The notes beneath the pieces were generated by a model, which was not told the origin of the DNA, searched no databases, and worked only from the letters and a program-made list of their open reading frames with translations. This document shows positions 17,961-27,563 of a DNA stretch of 64,000 bases, in pieces. The position numbers were made by a program, and so were the translations under genes. How positions within the stretch are numbered: the first letter of the stretch is position 1; every line of letters begins with the position of its first letter. This DNA is from Heliomicrobium gestii (GTDB lineage: Bacteria > Bacillota > Desulfitobacteriia > Heliobacteriales > Heliobacteriaceae). Location: the NCBI RefSeq assembly GCF_009877435.1, contig NZ_WXEX01000008.1, positions 1-64,000 of the forward strand, written 5' to 3'.

Positions 17961-20900
17961 TTAAAACAGGCACATCTGATCGGTCTCACACATCCCATCC
18001 AAGGTCCCATGCTTCTGCAGCGCCTCAATCACCGTCTTACTCACCCGGCTCCGGACACGCAGGTCCTCGATCGAAGAGAACGGCCCTTCTTTCCGGGCGT
18101 CCATGATGTTCTGGGCGGCGGTGACGCCGACGCCGGGAAGGCCGCCGATGGGCGGCAGGAGGCCTTCCGGTTCGATGATGAACCTGGCGGCGTGGGAGCG
18201 CTCCAGGTTGACCCGTTGCATGTGAATGCCCCGCTCATACATCTCCAGGGCCAGTTCGAGGATCGTTTGCAGGTTCTTCTCCTTGGCGGTGGCCTCGTTC
18301 CCCTTGCGCTCAATCTCCTCAATGGTTCGGCGCACATGGGCCGAGCCTTGGCAGATCAGATCGGCGTCGAATTCGTCGGCTCGGACAGTGAAGAAAGAGG
18401 CGTAAAAGGCTTCCGGGTAGTAGACCTTGAACCAGGCGATGCGGAAGGCCATCGTCACATAGGCGACAGCATGGGCCTTAGGGAACATGTACTTGATCTT
18501 TTTGCAGGACTCGATGTACCACTCAGGCACCCTGTTGTCCCGCATCAGCTGCTCGTCGTCCGGTTTGACACCCTTGCCTTTCCGTACACCCTCCATGATG
18601 GAGAAGGCTTTTTTCGGCGGTAGGCCTTGATACATGAGATAGATCATGATGTCATCGCGGGTGGAGATGGCTTCACCTGTTTTACAGGTGCCGCTCTTGA
18701 TCAGATCCTGGGCGTTGTTCAGCCACACGTCGGTGCCATGGGAGAAACCGGAGATGCGGACCAGATCCGAGAAGGTCTTCGGCTTCGTGTCCTCCAGCAT
18801 CTGGCGGACAAACTTGGTGCCAAATTCGGGGATGCCATAGGTGCCTGTGTTGGAACGGATCTGCTCCGGTGTGACGCCGAGCGCCTCGGGGGTGCAAAAG
18901 AGGGACATCGTCTTGGCGTCGTCCAAGGGGATCCCTTTGGGGTTGATGTTGGTCAAATCCTCAAGCATCTTGATCACTGTCGGGTCGTCGTGGCCCAAGA
19001 TGTCCAACTTGACGAGGCGGCTGGAGATAGAGTGGTAGTCGAAGTGGGTCGTGATCGTATCCGACTTGGTGTCGTCAGCCGGACGTTGGAGGGGCGTAAA
19101 GTCATGAATGTCCACGTTGCGAGGCACGACCATCAGGCCGCCTGGGTGTTGTCCTGTCGTCCGCTTGACGCCGGTGCAGCCGCAAACAAGCCGGCTCAGT
19201 TCGGCGCCGCGAGCGGGAATCTTCTTCTCGTCCATATAGTTCTTGACAAAACCATAGGCGGTTCGTTCGGCGATGGTGGCAATGGTGCCGGCCCGGAAGA
19301 CGTAATCCTTGCCGAAGAGTTCTTCTGTGAACTTATGGGCCCTCGGTTGATAGTCGCCGGAGAAGTTTAGGTCGATATCAGGCACCTTGTCGCCCTCAAA
19401 GCCGAGGAAGGTTTCGAAGGGGATGTCGTGGCCGTCTTTGATCAGCGGCTGGCCGCACTTGGGGCAGGCCTTGTCCGGTAGGTCGGCGCCGCAACCGATA
19501 GACCCGTCCAGGATGAACTCGGAGTGTTTGCAATGGCCGCAACGGTAGTGGGGCGGCAGTGGATTGACCTCGGTGATGCCGGTGAAGGTGGCCACCAGGG
19601 AGGAGCCGACAGACCCCCGCGATCCGACGAGGTAGCCGTCGTCATTGGACTTTTTCACCAGCTTGTGGGCGATGAGGTAGAGGACAGAAAAGCCGTTGGT
19701 GATGATCGAATTCAGTTCCTTGTCAACGCGCTTGCGCACCACCTCGGGAAGCGGGTCGCCATAGAGTTGCGCCGCCGTCCCTTCTGTCATCTCACGGATC
19801 TGATCCTCGGCGCCGTCGATGACGGGCGGGTATAACTCATCAGGGATCGGCTTGATCTCCCCATCAACCATATCAGCGATCCGGCGGGGGTTGTCAATGA
19901 CGACACGTCTGGCATCGGCCTCGCCGAGGTAACGGAATTCGGCCAGCATCTCGTCGGTCGTGCGCAGGTAGAGGGGCGCCTGGTCGTCGGCGTCGGCGAA
20001 GCCCTTGCCCGCCATCAGGATGCGCCGGTAGCACTCATCCCGCGGTTCGAGGAAGTGCACGTCGCCAGTGGCCACGATGGGCTTGCCCATTTCGTCGGCG
20101 ATGCGCAGGACACGGCGGTTGAAATCGCGGAGGGCCTCTTCTGACGGCACCTCCCCTTTTTTGTATAAAAAGAGGTTGTTGCCGATGGGCTGAATCTCCA
20201 GGTAGTCATAAAAGGCGGCGATCCGCTTCAGTTCGTCGTCGCCCGCTCCCTGGAGCATGGCGCGGAACAGTTCGCCGGCTTCGCAGGCGCTGCCCAGGAT
20301 CAGGCCCTCCCGGTGCTCCTCCAGGAGCTTTCTCGGGATGCGGGGCCGTCGCTCATAGTGCTCCAGGTGGGATTTGGTGATCAGCTTGTAGAGGTTCTTC
20401 AATCCCGTCATATCTTTGACGAGGATGATGATGTGCCAGGATTTGAGCTTTTCACCGTTGGGCGCCGGCATCTCCTCCACCAGGTAGCCCTCGACGCCGT
20501 AGATGACCTTGATCTTGAGCTTGCGGCCCACCTCGAAAGCTTCCGGGAAGGCCTGAACGACGCCGTGGTCGGTGATGGCAACAGCGGGGTGGCCCCAATG
20601 GGCGGCCCGTGTGACCAGTTCTTTGGCCGAGACGAGGCCATCCATGGAACTCATCTTCGTATGGGCATGGAGTTCCACACGCTTCACTTCGGCGTTGTCA
20701 GGCCGGATCACGGCTTTGTGACCGTTGATATCCCGGGCCAGCACGGTCAGTTCCTGTTGCCATTTGTCCAATTGCACGGAGCCGCGCACCTTCACCCAGG
20801 CGCCGTCCTTGAGGCGGCCGTCGTCGGTGATGTTCTCTTTTTCTCCCTCAAAAACCTTGACGGTGATCGAGTCTGACTCGTCGGTGACGTTGAAGGTCAC

Positions 20901-21731
20901 GAGACGACGGCCCGACTTCAAATCTCGTGTCTCCAGGCCGAAGACGCGGCCCTGGATGATGACGCTCTTTTCCTCATCCTGGATGTCTTTGAGCGGCATA
21001 AAGGCCGTATCGCCAATCGCTTTGCCGTAGATCTCACCGGCCGGGACTGCCCCTTTGTCGCCGCCGCTCCCCCCACCGGTTGCCCCTCCGTTGCCGCCAT
21101 TTCCATTCGCTTCGGCGGCGGCTTTGAACTGTTCCGCCAGGAGGCGTTTTTCCTCCTCCTCCTGAGCCTGCAGGTACTCGTCGTTCATCTGCGGCTCCGC
21201 CTCTTCCAGGAGGATCGGGAGACGAACGCCGAAGAGCCGGTCAGCCGTCTCCGCCAGATCGCGGTCGACACGGCGGCTGCGAAGCCAGTTGGCCTGGGCC
21301 GGGTCGACGGAGATGACCAGGCCGTCGCCGCGCAAGCGATGGGGCGCTTTCATCAGCGCCTTACGGACGCCGGGACGGTTTTCTGGCACTGCCGAGCGGA
21401 TCAGGCACTCCCAGAAGGGGTCGAGCAGTTGCGCCGGTTCCTCCAGCGGGCATTCGATATGTACGGAAAGTTCCCGCAGTCCGGGAGCAGCCGCGTGAAT
21501 CTTGTCGCGAAACGCCTGAAGATCATCGTCATTCCAAGGCCTACAGGCCTGTGCGGTGATGATCCAGGCGGCTTTTTGTCGCTGCACGGTGACGCGGGAG
21601 ACAGAAAAAAGCGCCTGCGGCGGCGTGGAATCGTTCGGAGCCCTTCGGTCCGCCGCCAGGGTGGTCCCTGTCGGAACGGGTGAATGGTTCGCCCGTTCCC
21701 CAGTCAATAGGATGTCTGGCATTGTGGCCAC
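17961..21731 (-). CDS. polC: DNA polymerase III alpha subunit, PolC type, lacking the exonuclease domain
   Basis: 1256 residues against about 1430 for Bacillus PolC. Order seen: N-terminal region, glycine-rich linker (about 208-230), OB fold (IIQGRVFGLETRDLKSG), PHP part (VELHAHTKMSSMDG, VAITDHGVVQ), zinc-binding CGHCKHSEF and CPKCGQPL, palm with catalytic PDIDLNFSGDYQPRAH, and a C terminus ending QMCLF, a clamp-binding motif. Between GVEGYLVEE and MTGLKNLYKL, where PolC normally carries a 3'-5' exonuclease with DVETTGL, there are only some twenty residues. The start is GTG with GGGGGA upstream. Main replicative polymerase. Confidence 0.96.
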   Translation of the reverse strand: MATMPDILLTGERANHSPVPTGTTLAADRRAPNDSTPPQALFSVSRVTVQRQKAAWIITAQACRPWNDDDLQAFRDKIHAAAPGLRELSVHIECPLEEPAQLLDPFWECLIRSAVPENRPGVRKALMKAPHRLRGDGLVISVDPAQANWLRSRRVDRDLAETADRLFGVRLPILLEEAEPQMNDEYLQAQEEEEKRLLAEQFKAAAEANGNGGNGGATGGGSGGDKGAVPAGEIYGKAIGDTAFMPLKDIQDEEKSVIIQGRVFGLETRDLKSGRRLVTFNVTDESDSITVKVFEGEKENITDDGRLKDGAWVKVRGSVQLDKWQQELTVLARDINGHKAVIRPDNAEVKRVELHAHTKMSSMDGLVSAKELVTRAAHWGHPAVAITDHGVVQAFPEAFEVGRKLKIKVIYGVEGYLVEEMPAPNGEKLKSWHIIILVKDMTGLKNLYKLITKSHLEHYERRPRIPRKLLEEHREGLILGSACEAGELFRAMLQGAGDDELKRIAAFYDYLEIQPIGNNLFLYKKGEVPSEEALRDFNRRVLRIADEMGKPIVATGDVHFLEPRDECYRRILMAGKGFADADDQAPLYLRTTDEMLAEFRYLGEADARRVVIDNPRRIADMVDGEIKPIPDELYPPVIDGAEDQIREMTEGTAAQLYGDPLPEVVRKRVDKELNSIITNGFSVLYLIAHKLVKKSNDDGYLVGSRGSVGSSLVATFTGITEVNPLPPHYRCGHCKHSEFILDGSIGCGADLPDKACPKCGQPLIKDGHDIPFETFLGFEGDKVPDIDLNFSGDYQPRAHKFTEELFGKDYVFRAGTIATIAERTAYGFVKNYMDEKKIPARGAELSRLVCGCTGVKRTTGQHPGGLMVVPRNVDIHDFTPLQRPADDTKSDTITTHFDYHSISSRLVKLDILGHDDPTVIKMLEDLTNINPKGIPLDDAKTMSLFCTPEALGVTPEQIRSNTGTYGIPEFGTKFVRQMLEDTKPKTFSDLVRISGFSHGTDVWLNNAQDLIKSGTCKTGEAISTRDDIMIYLMYQGLPPKKAFSIMEGVRKGKGVKPDDEQLMRDNRVPEWYIESCKKIKYMFPKAHAVAYVTMAFRIAWFKVYYPEAFYASFFTVRADEFDADLICQGSAHVRRTIEEIERKGNEATAKEKNLQTILELALEMYERGIHMQRVNLERSHAARFIIEPEGLLPPIGGLPGVGVTAAQNIMDARKEGPFSSIEDLRVRSRVSKTVIEALQKHGTLDGMCETDQMCLF

Positions 21732-21814
21732 TTGTGTTCCCCCAATACCGAATAAAGGTAAAACGTTTTTGGGTTACCCGTAACACTGTCAACCATCGTC
21801 GAAAAGGTCTTGCA

Positions 21815-23005
21815 TCAGCCCTTGTCCCGCTCGGCGGGAGGCGGCTCCCTCTCCGGCCATGATTCATCGATCAGCGCCGCCACATCGGCGGCCACCGCAT
21901 CGGCGGCAAAGACGTTGCCCAACCGGCGGGCCGCCTGGCGGCGCGCCTCCAGTTCCTTCTCATCCGCCAAGATCGCTTCGACATGGGCCGCCAGTTCCCC
22001 TGTTCGGACCTCCCAGGCGCTCTGGTGTTCGATGAGGAAACGGTGGTTCACTTCCTCATGGCCGGGCAGCGGTGGAAAGAGGAGTTGCGGCAATGCCATG
22101 GCGAGGGCTTCCGATGATGAGAGCCCTCCCGGTTTGGTGATGAACAGGTCGCTGCAGGCCATCAGCAGGGGCACCTGGTCGGTAAAACCGAAGACGACAA
22201 GTCGTTCCGGCGATGCTGCGATCGCCTGAAGGCGCGCCTGTAGGTCTCGATTGCGGCCGGCGACGACGACGATCTGCAGGTCTTTCATGGACGCCTGCGC
22301 AAGCCCCCGCACCCAGGCTTCGACAGGGCCGAGGCCGAGGCCGCCGCCCATGACGAGCAGCCGCCGGCGCGCCGGCGAGAGGCCCATCTGCGCTTCCGCT
22401 TCCTGGCGGGACAACCGGGCGGCCGCTTGGAAGGAACGGTCGATGGGGATGCCGGTCACCCGCCCTCGCGCCCGTTCCAAGCCGTAAGCGGCCAATTCGT
22501 CTACCAGCGCCTCGCCAGCCACATAGTAGCGGCGGACACCGGGAAAGGCCCAGAAGGGATGGATGCAAAAGTCGGTCACGACGCCGGCCAGGGGCTGACG
22601 CAGCCACTCTTTTTCCTGGAAACGGCAGAGCACCCCCATGGGAAAGGGGTGGGTGCATAGAATCGCTTTTGGCCGGGACTGGCGGATCAATTCGGCCAAT
22701 CCCTCACCGATAAAGGTCTCCAGATAGGCCGTCATCAGGTGTTGTCCCAGAAAGCCGGCCTTCGGCCGGGCAGCGGAATGATAGAGAAAGCGGTAGAGGG
22801 CCGGCGCCCGTTCCAGCACCTGGAGGTAAGCGCCGATGACCGAGGCGAAGACCCAGTGGGGACCAAAGGCAAAGGCATCCTCCATCCGGGCGGTCATGCC
22901 GCGGCTCTCCAGCGCCTCGGCCACGGCCCGAGCCGCCCGGCCGTGACCGGTTCCGGCCTCGACCGACAGGATCAGGACATCCGTTTCTGCCGTCTTTTTA
23001 TCCAT
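21815..23005 (-). CDS. MGDG-synthase/UgtP-type glycosyltransferase
   Basis: 396 residues, GT-B fold of the family that glycosylates diacylglycerol (plant MGD, Bacillus UgtP) and includes MurG relatives. The start VLILSVEAGTGHGRAARAV, the mid TDFCIHPFWAFPGVRRYYVA and the acceptor/donor region VFGFTDQVPLLMACSDLFIT with TKPGGLSSSEALA support this. The product could be a mono- or diglycosyl diacylglycerol of the membrane; the sugar is unknown. Three consecutive ATGs (23011, 23008, 23005) follow GGAGAC; the last has the best spacing. It lies downstream of phoH and upstream of polC. Confidence 0.85.
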   Translation of the reverse strand: MDKKTAETDVLILSVEAGTGHGRAARAVAEALESRGMTARMEDAFAFGPHWVFASVIGAYLQVLERAPALYRFLYHSAARPKAGFLGQHLMTAYLETFIGEGLAELIRQSRPKAILCTHPFPMGVLCRFQEKEWLRQPLAGVVTDFCIHPFWAFPGVRRYYVAGEALVDELAAYGLERARGRVTGIPIDRSFQAAARLSRQEAEAQMGLSPARRRLLVMGGGLGLGPVEAWVRGLAQASMKDLQIVVVAGRNRDLQARLQAIAASPERLVVFGFTDQVPLLMACSDLFITKPGGLSSSEALAMALPQLLFPPLPGHEEVNHRFLIEHQSAWEVRTGELAAHVEAILADEKELEARRQAARRLGNVFAADAVAADVAALIDESWPEREPPPAERDKG

Positions 23006-23049
23006 CATCATGTCTCCGTGATTTTCTCCAACCGTTTCTGCACAAAACA

Positions 23050-23069
23050 GGTGGCCCCCCAGGGCCACC
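23050..23069 (-). terminator. Terminator of the PIN-PhoH gene
   Basis: Minus-strand GGTGGCCC, TGGG and GGGCCACC make an eight-pair hairpin followed by TGTTTTGTG. It lies about 90 nt beyond the phoH stop. Confidence 0.7.
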
Positions 23070-23154
23070 CCTTTTCCTCAATTTTACCATGTTGTCTACC
23101 TTCACTCAAGGCGGCGTTGCCGGCGGTCCGCCCGTTGCGCCGCACAGGGTCGAC

Positions 23155-24579
23155 TTACAGGAGGTCTGCCGCCAACTGGGCCAGCCGCGACCGTTCCCCC
23201 TTGGTGAGCACCACATGGCCGGCCGCCTCCTGGTGTTTGAATTTCTCCACCAGATAGACGAGGCCGTTGTTCGTCTCGTCCAGATAGGGCGCATCGATCT
23301 GCTGCGGGTCTCCCATGACGATAATCTTGCTGTTCTCGCCGACGCGGGAGACGATGGTTTTGATCTCGTGTTTGGACAGGTTCTGGGCTTCATCGATGAT
23401 GATGAACTGCTTGGGGATGCTGCGGCCGCGGATGTAGGACAAGGCTTCCACCTGAATGGTCCCATACTCCTCCAGGATATCCTTCATCATCTCGCTCTTC
23501 GAACCAAGCAGGAATTCCAGGTTATCATATATCGGCTGCATCCAAGGGCGCAGCTTGTCATCGATCTCGCCGGGCAGGGCGCCCATGTCCCGCCCCATCG
23601 GCACGACCGGTTTGGAGACTAGGATCTTTTTATATCGTTCTTCGTCCATGGTTTTATGGAGAGCGGAAGCCAGCGCCAGCAATGTCTTGCCGGTGCCCGC
23701 CTTGCCACAGATGGTGACCAGGGGAATGTTGTCGTCCAGCAACAGGCGCAAGGCCATCTTCTGCTGCACATTGCGAGGGGTCACCCCCCAGACCGATGGC
23801 GTAGCCGGCGGCACCAGTGTCATCTGCCGGCGATCGCCGCTCACCTGAACGACGGCGGAACGGCTCGATCCCAGCCCATCGCGCAAGATGGCGTATTCGT
23901 GGGGACACCAGGGGATATCGGCCAGGGTTGCCTCTTCTTCGGGATCGAAGGACTGCTCCTTGTAAAACCGGTCAATCAACCAAGCCGGTACAGTCAGTTC
24001 GCGAAAGCCCATGAACAGATCCGAGTCATAGGCCACACGGTCCCGTTTGTATTCCTGGGCTTCGATGCCGAGCACATCGGCCTTGATGCGCACGATGGCG
24101 TCGTTGGACACGATGATCACCGGTCTGCCCTGACCGCCCCGGAGGGCCTCTTCTTTTTTCAAGTTAAAGGCAACGGAAAGGATGCGGTTATCGTTGGTGG
24201 CCGGTTGAAAGGCTTCGGGAAAACCGGACAGGTCGCGGTGGTTGAGTTCCACCCGCAGTGTGCCGCCATCGGGCAAGGGCACCCCTTCATGGAGGAATCC
24301 CCCTTCACGCATCCCATCAAGCAGCCGGGAAGCCAGGCGGGCGCTGCGCCCGATTTCATCCTGGAATCGCTTTTTTCCGTCCAACTCTTCGATGACAGCC
24401 GCCGGGATCACCACATCGTTATCCTGAAACCCGAAAATCGCTTCGGGGTCCTGCAGAAGCACGTTGGTGTCAAGGATGTAGATCTTGAGATCTTCCAATG
24501 TGCCAGCCGCCTTTCCCTGTTGGTTTTTCTTTCGCGCCGCCTGCGCCGGTGCTGGTTTGTCTGCCCTTCCCCCTGTCAC
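23155..24579 (-). CDS. PIN-PhoH protein (PhoH2/YlaK type)
   Basis: 474 residues. An N-terminal PIN RNase domain (IYILDTNVLLQDPEAIFGF at about 30-48, then VIPAAVIEELDGKK) is fused to a PhoH ATPase (GKAGTGKTLLALASAL, KPVVPMGRDMGALPGEIDDK, IIDEAQNLSKHE). PhoH2 proteins are RNA helicases with RNase activity in the bacteria tested. The annotated GTG start has GGAAGG directly in front, an unusually short spacing; translation may be coupled to the 13-codon leader at 24598-24639, or begin at a downstream TTG near LEDLKIYIL. Confidence 0.93.
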   Translation of the reverse strand: MTGGRADKPAPAQAARKKNQQGKAAGTLEDLKIYILDTNVLLQDPEAIFGFQDNDVVIPAAVIEELDGKKRFQDEIGRSARLASRLLDGMREGGFLHEGVPLPDGGTLRVELNHRDLSGFPEAFQPATNDNRILSVAFNLKKEEALRGGQGRPVIIVSNDAIVRIKADVLGIEAQEYKRDRVAYDSDLFMGFRELTVPAWLIDRFYKEQSFDPEEEATLADIPWCPHEYAILRDGLGSSRSAVVQVSGDRRQMTLVPPATPSVWGVTPRNVQQKMALRLLLDDNIPLVTICGKAGTGKTLLALASALHKTMDEERYKKILVSKPVVPMGRDMGALPGEIDDKLRPWMQPIYDNLEFLLGSKSEMMKDILEEYGTIQVEALSYIRGRSIPKQFIIIDEAQNLSKHEIKTIVSRVGENSKIIVMGDPQQIDAPYLDETNNGLVYLVEKFKHQEAAGHVVLTKGERSRLAQLAADLL

Positions 24580-24597
24580 CCCTTCCGCTTCGTATTC

Positions 24598-24639
24598 CTA
24601 GGTGTCAGTTCCTGTTCGCTCCATCGATGATTTCCACAT
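24598..24639 (-). CDS. Possible 13-residue leader peptide upstream of phoH
   Basis: ATG at 24639 is preceded by AAGGAGGAGG with 8 nt spacing, a much better ribosome site than that of phoH itself. It encodes MWKSSMERTGTDT and stops 18 nt before the phoH GTG. Could be a translated leader that couples to phoH, or a decayed former start of the gene. Confidence 0.4.
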   Translation of the reverse strand: MWKSSMERTGTDT

Positions 24640-24752
24640 GTTCGACGCCTCCTCCTTGGCCGGGGCTGTTAAATTCCCTTTAATACAACGTACGTACGAG
24701 GGACATAAAGAAGACAAGGATCCTGTGAAAGGGTGCCCGCCGGTCAAGAAAA

Positions 24753-24783
24753 CGCAAAAGAGCCGCCTCCTTCTGAGACGGCT
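24753..24783 (-). terminator. Terminator after the family 2 glycosyltransferase
   Basis: Leftward AGCCGTCTC, AGAAG, GAGGCGGCT (one mismatch) followed by CTTTTGCGTTTTC. It lies about 60 nt past the stop codon at 24845 and separates that gene from phoH. Confidence 0.75.
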
Positions 24784-24844
24784 GCGCAGCGGTAACGGGA
24801 TGGGCGAAATCCTATGTTTTGAGGCGAGATCGCCTTGAAGACGG

Positions 24845-25507
24845 CTAGTGGATATCGTCTCGCTCTCCCCGCATATCCCGCTCGAGGAAAACAGATCCGA
24901 TCTCCCGGTACATCCGAATTCGCGCCTTAACGCCCTCGATCAACCCAAGCTTTTCTTCCTTCATCCGGTGTGTCAGCCCAGGCAGGATCACCTCCAGCAG
25001 GCGCAGGTGGGAACGGTGGCGGAAGTGCCTCGTCAAGGCGATTTCGACGCCGTAGCGGCTATCCTCCAGTTCGTTCACATCCAAGAAGATCTCCTTCTTG
25101 ATCGCTCGCTGTCCCGAGAGGTAAGGCGCCACCAATTGGGCCAGATCCGTCGAAGAACGGCCATGCTCAAAAATGCCGACAGTCATGTCTGCTCGACCTT
25201 CTATCACCGGCGCCGCCAGACGGATAAGGTGCTCTGGGCGCAGGCCGATCAGATCGGCGTCAAGAAACAGCAAAAAGGGATAGTGTGCAGCAAGGGCGCC
25301 AGCCAGCATGGCCGCGCCCTTGCCCTTGTTTTCAGAGAGTTCGATCACCTGCGCGCCTGCGGCCTGGGCCCTAAAAGCGGTCTGATCCTCCGAACCGTCG
25401 CTGACGACGATCACCTCATCCCGATAGGGAGATGCCAGGGCAGCCTGAACGACAGGGGCCACCGTGCTTTCCTCATTGTAAGCGGGGATGATCACGGAAA
25501 GGGTCAA
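24845..25507 (-). CDS. Family 2 glycosyltransferase
   Basis: 220 residues of a GT-A fold: LSVIIPAYNEESTVAPVV at the start, VVSDGSEDQT for nucleotide binding, ENKGKGAAMLAG and LFLDADL with the metal-binding DAD. The overall look is like glucosyl-3-phosphoglycerate synthase and dolichyl-phosphate sugar synthases, but the substrate cannot be told. The start is TTG at 25507 with GAGGTGA 8 nt upstream; the open frame extends far into proS and the upstream part is not coding-like. It is 76 nt downstream of proS. Confidence 0.8.
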   Translation of the reverse strand: MTLSVIIPAYNEESTVAPVVQAALASPYRDEVIVVSDGSEDQTAFRAQAAGAQVIELSENKGKGAAMLAGALAAHYPFLLFLDADLIGLRPEHLIRLAAPVIEGRADMTVGIFEHGRSSTDLAQLVAPYLSGQRAIKKEIFLDVNELEDSRYGVEIALTRHFRHRSHLRLLEVILPGLTHRMKEEKLGLIEGVKARIRMYREIGSVFLERDMRGERDDIH

Positions 25508-25583
25508 AAGACTCACCTCATGGTCACAAGACGGTCTGGCAAGGCAACCCTTCGAATGAAGCGCTCTGTTCGACTTCTGTGGC

Positions 25584-27296
25584 TTACATCTGCTCCTGGA
25601 CGAGCGCCTGCACACGGCCGACGACGTCTTCACGGGTCGCAGTAAACTGTTCGCCAGAACGGCGCAGTTTGACCTCGACGACACCGTCGCTGGCCAGCTT
25701 GTTGCCCACAGTGATGCGGACGGGGATGCCGATCAGGTCGGCGTCCTTGAACTTGACGCCGGCCCGCTCGGCCCGGTCATCCAGCAGGGCATCGATGCCC
25801 TTGGCGTTCAGTTCGCGGTAGATGGCCTCGGCGGCCTCCATCTGCGCGGCGTCCTTGTTGGAGACAGGCACGACGATAACCTGGAAGGGGGCGATGGCCA
25901 TGGGCCAGACGATGCCGTTCGCATCGTGGTTCTGCTCGATGGACGACGCCATGGTGCGGCTGACGCCGACGCCGTAGCAGCCCATCACCATCAGGTTTTC
26001 CTGCCCTTTTTCGTCAAGGTAGGTGCAGCCCAAGGCTTTCGAGTATTTGGTGCCCAGCTTGAAGACCTGACCCACCTCGATGCCGCGAGCCTTTTTCAGC
26101 GGGGCGCCGCACTGGGGGCAGGGTTCCCCCACCTGGATGAGCCGCAGGTCGGCTGTCGCTTTGACGGTGAAGTCCCGCCCCGGGCAGACATGGATCAGGT
26201 GAGCGTCGGGCGCGTTGGCGCCGGCAACGGCGCGCGTCATGGCCATCACCTCGGCGTCGGCGTAGATGGCGATCTTGTTGATGCCGACCGGACCGAGGAA
26301 GCCGGCGCCGCCGGGGCTGACCTCCCGGCATTCCTCTTCTGTGGCCAACCGCAGATCGAGGCAGTCGAGGAGGTTTTTCAGCTTGACCTCGTTGATCTCG
26401 CGGTCGCCGCGAATCAGCGCCATAACCAGTTCGTCGTCGGCGCGGAAGATCATCGTCTTGATCGTGTTGGCCGGGCTGACCTTTAGGAAATTGCAGACCT
26501 CTTCGATTGTCTTCTGCCCAGGTGTAGCCACCTGCTCCACCGGCAAGGGCGACAGAGCAGGTGTCGTCGTCTGGGGCTTGCACTCGGCTTTTTCTGTATT
26601 GGCCGCATACTCGCAGGCGTCACAGTAGACAATCTCCGCTTCGCCCGACTCAGCGAGAACCATGAACTCGTGAGAGCCGCCGGTGCCGCCGATGGCGCCC
26701 GGATCAGCCTCGACCGGTCGAAAGGTGAGGCCGCAACGGCGGAATATGTTCATATACGCCTGGTACATTTTCATGTACGATTCGTGGAGCCCCGCCTCAT
26801 CGCGATCAAAGGAGTAGAGGTCTTTCATGATGAACTCGCGGCCCCGCATCAGGCCGAAACGGGGACGACGCTCGTCACGGTACTTGTTGGTGATGTGATA
26901 GAGCAGCAGCGGCAGATCGCGGTAAGAGGAGACATTGCTTTTGACGAGATCGGTGATGCTTTCCTCATGGGTCGGGCTGAGACAGAAGTCGCGGTCGTGA
27001 CGGTCTTTGAGGCGGAAGAGTTCTTCCCCGTAGACATGCCAGCGACCCGACTGGAGCCAGATCTCCGCCGGTTGGATAATGGGCATCAGTAATTCCTGTC
27101 CGCCGGCGGCGTTCATCTCCTCGCGGACGATGGCCATGATCCGCTGGAGCACCCGGTGACCCAGCGGCAGGTAGTGGTACACGCCGGCCGAGGAACGGCG
27201 GATGAAACCGGCCCGCAACAACATTTGATGGCTGATGACTTCAGCTTCGGCGGGGGTTTCCCGCAGGGTGGGGGCAAAAAGCTGCGACATGCGCAC
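25584..27296 (-). CDS. proS: Prolyl-tRNA synthetase
   Basis: 570 residues, bacterial-type ProRS with an editing (INS) domain between motifs 2 and 3. Seen: [19 protein letters not shown] at the start, motif 1 region [11 protein letters not shown], motif 2 [18 protein letters not shown], editing domain around 230-390, motif 3 [12 protein letters not shown], and an anticodon-binding C terminus. GTG 27296 gives the family N terminus MRMSQ and has GGAGTG about 10 nt upstream; ATG 27290 is the alternative. It follows ispG, as in many Clostridia. No T-box leader was found in the 267 nt upstream. Confidence 0.95.
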   Translation of the reverse strand: MRMSQLFAPTLRETPAEAEVISHQMLLRAGFIRRSSAGVYHYLPLGHRVLQRIMAIVREEMNAAGGQELLMPIIQPAEIWLQSGRWHVYGEELFRLKDRHDRDFCLSPTHEESITDLVKSNVSSYRDLPLLLYHITNKYRDERRPRFGLMRGREFIMKDLYSFDRDEAGLHESYMKMYQAYMNIFRRCGLTFRPVEADPGAIGGTGGSHEFMVLAESGEAEIVYCDACEYAANTEKAECKPQTTTPALSPLPVEQVATPGQKTIEEVCNFLKVSPANTIKTMIFRADDELVMALIRGDREINEVKLKNLLDCLDLRLATEEECREVSPGGAGFLGPVGINKIAIYADAEVMAMTRAVAGANAPDAHLIHVCPGRDFTVKATADLRLIQVGEPCPQCGAPLKKARGIEVGQVFKLGTKYSKALGCTYLDEKGQENLMVMGCYGVGVSRTMASSIEQNHDANGIVWPMAIAPFQVIVVPVSNKDAAQMEAAEAIYRELNAKGIDALLDDRAERAGVKFKDADLIGIPVRITVGNKLASDGVVEVKLRRSGEQFTATREDVVGRVQALVQEQM

Positions 27297-27421
27297 GGTG
27301 TCGTCACACTCCACTGTATTTCTGAAGACGATTTGTCACATATGTATCATTTGCCTACCTGAAACCAGGCCTGTGGATCCGTTACGCTGCCAAGCGTTTT
27401 TTCAAGAAAGCGCAATGCCTC

Positions 27422-27437
27422 GGAGAGGCGCCTCTCC
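27422..27437. repeat. 16-bp perfect palindrome between ispG and proS
   Basis: GGAGAGGCGCCTCTCC equals its own reverse complement. With no loop it is a poor RNA hairpin and could be a protein site. It lies in the only substantial gap (27297-27563) of this housekeeping run. Confidence 0.6.
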
Positions 27438-27563
27438 TAGTTTTGCCATTTTCCCGGTCTTTCACGCGCCAAAAACTCTGGCGAGCGCCATCGCCGGCAT
27501 TAACCTCAGACAGAAGATCGGCATCATGATTGACCTGCAAGAGGAACAAACCATGGATAAGAT

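Noticed and set aside
27297-27563. T-box leader upstream of proS
   Set aside because: No T-box sequence or long leader with specifier loop was recognised; the gap holds only a 16-bp palindrome.
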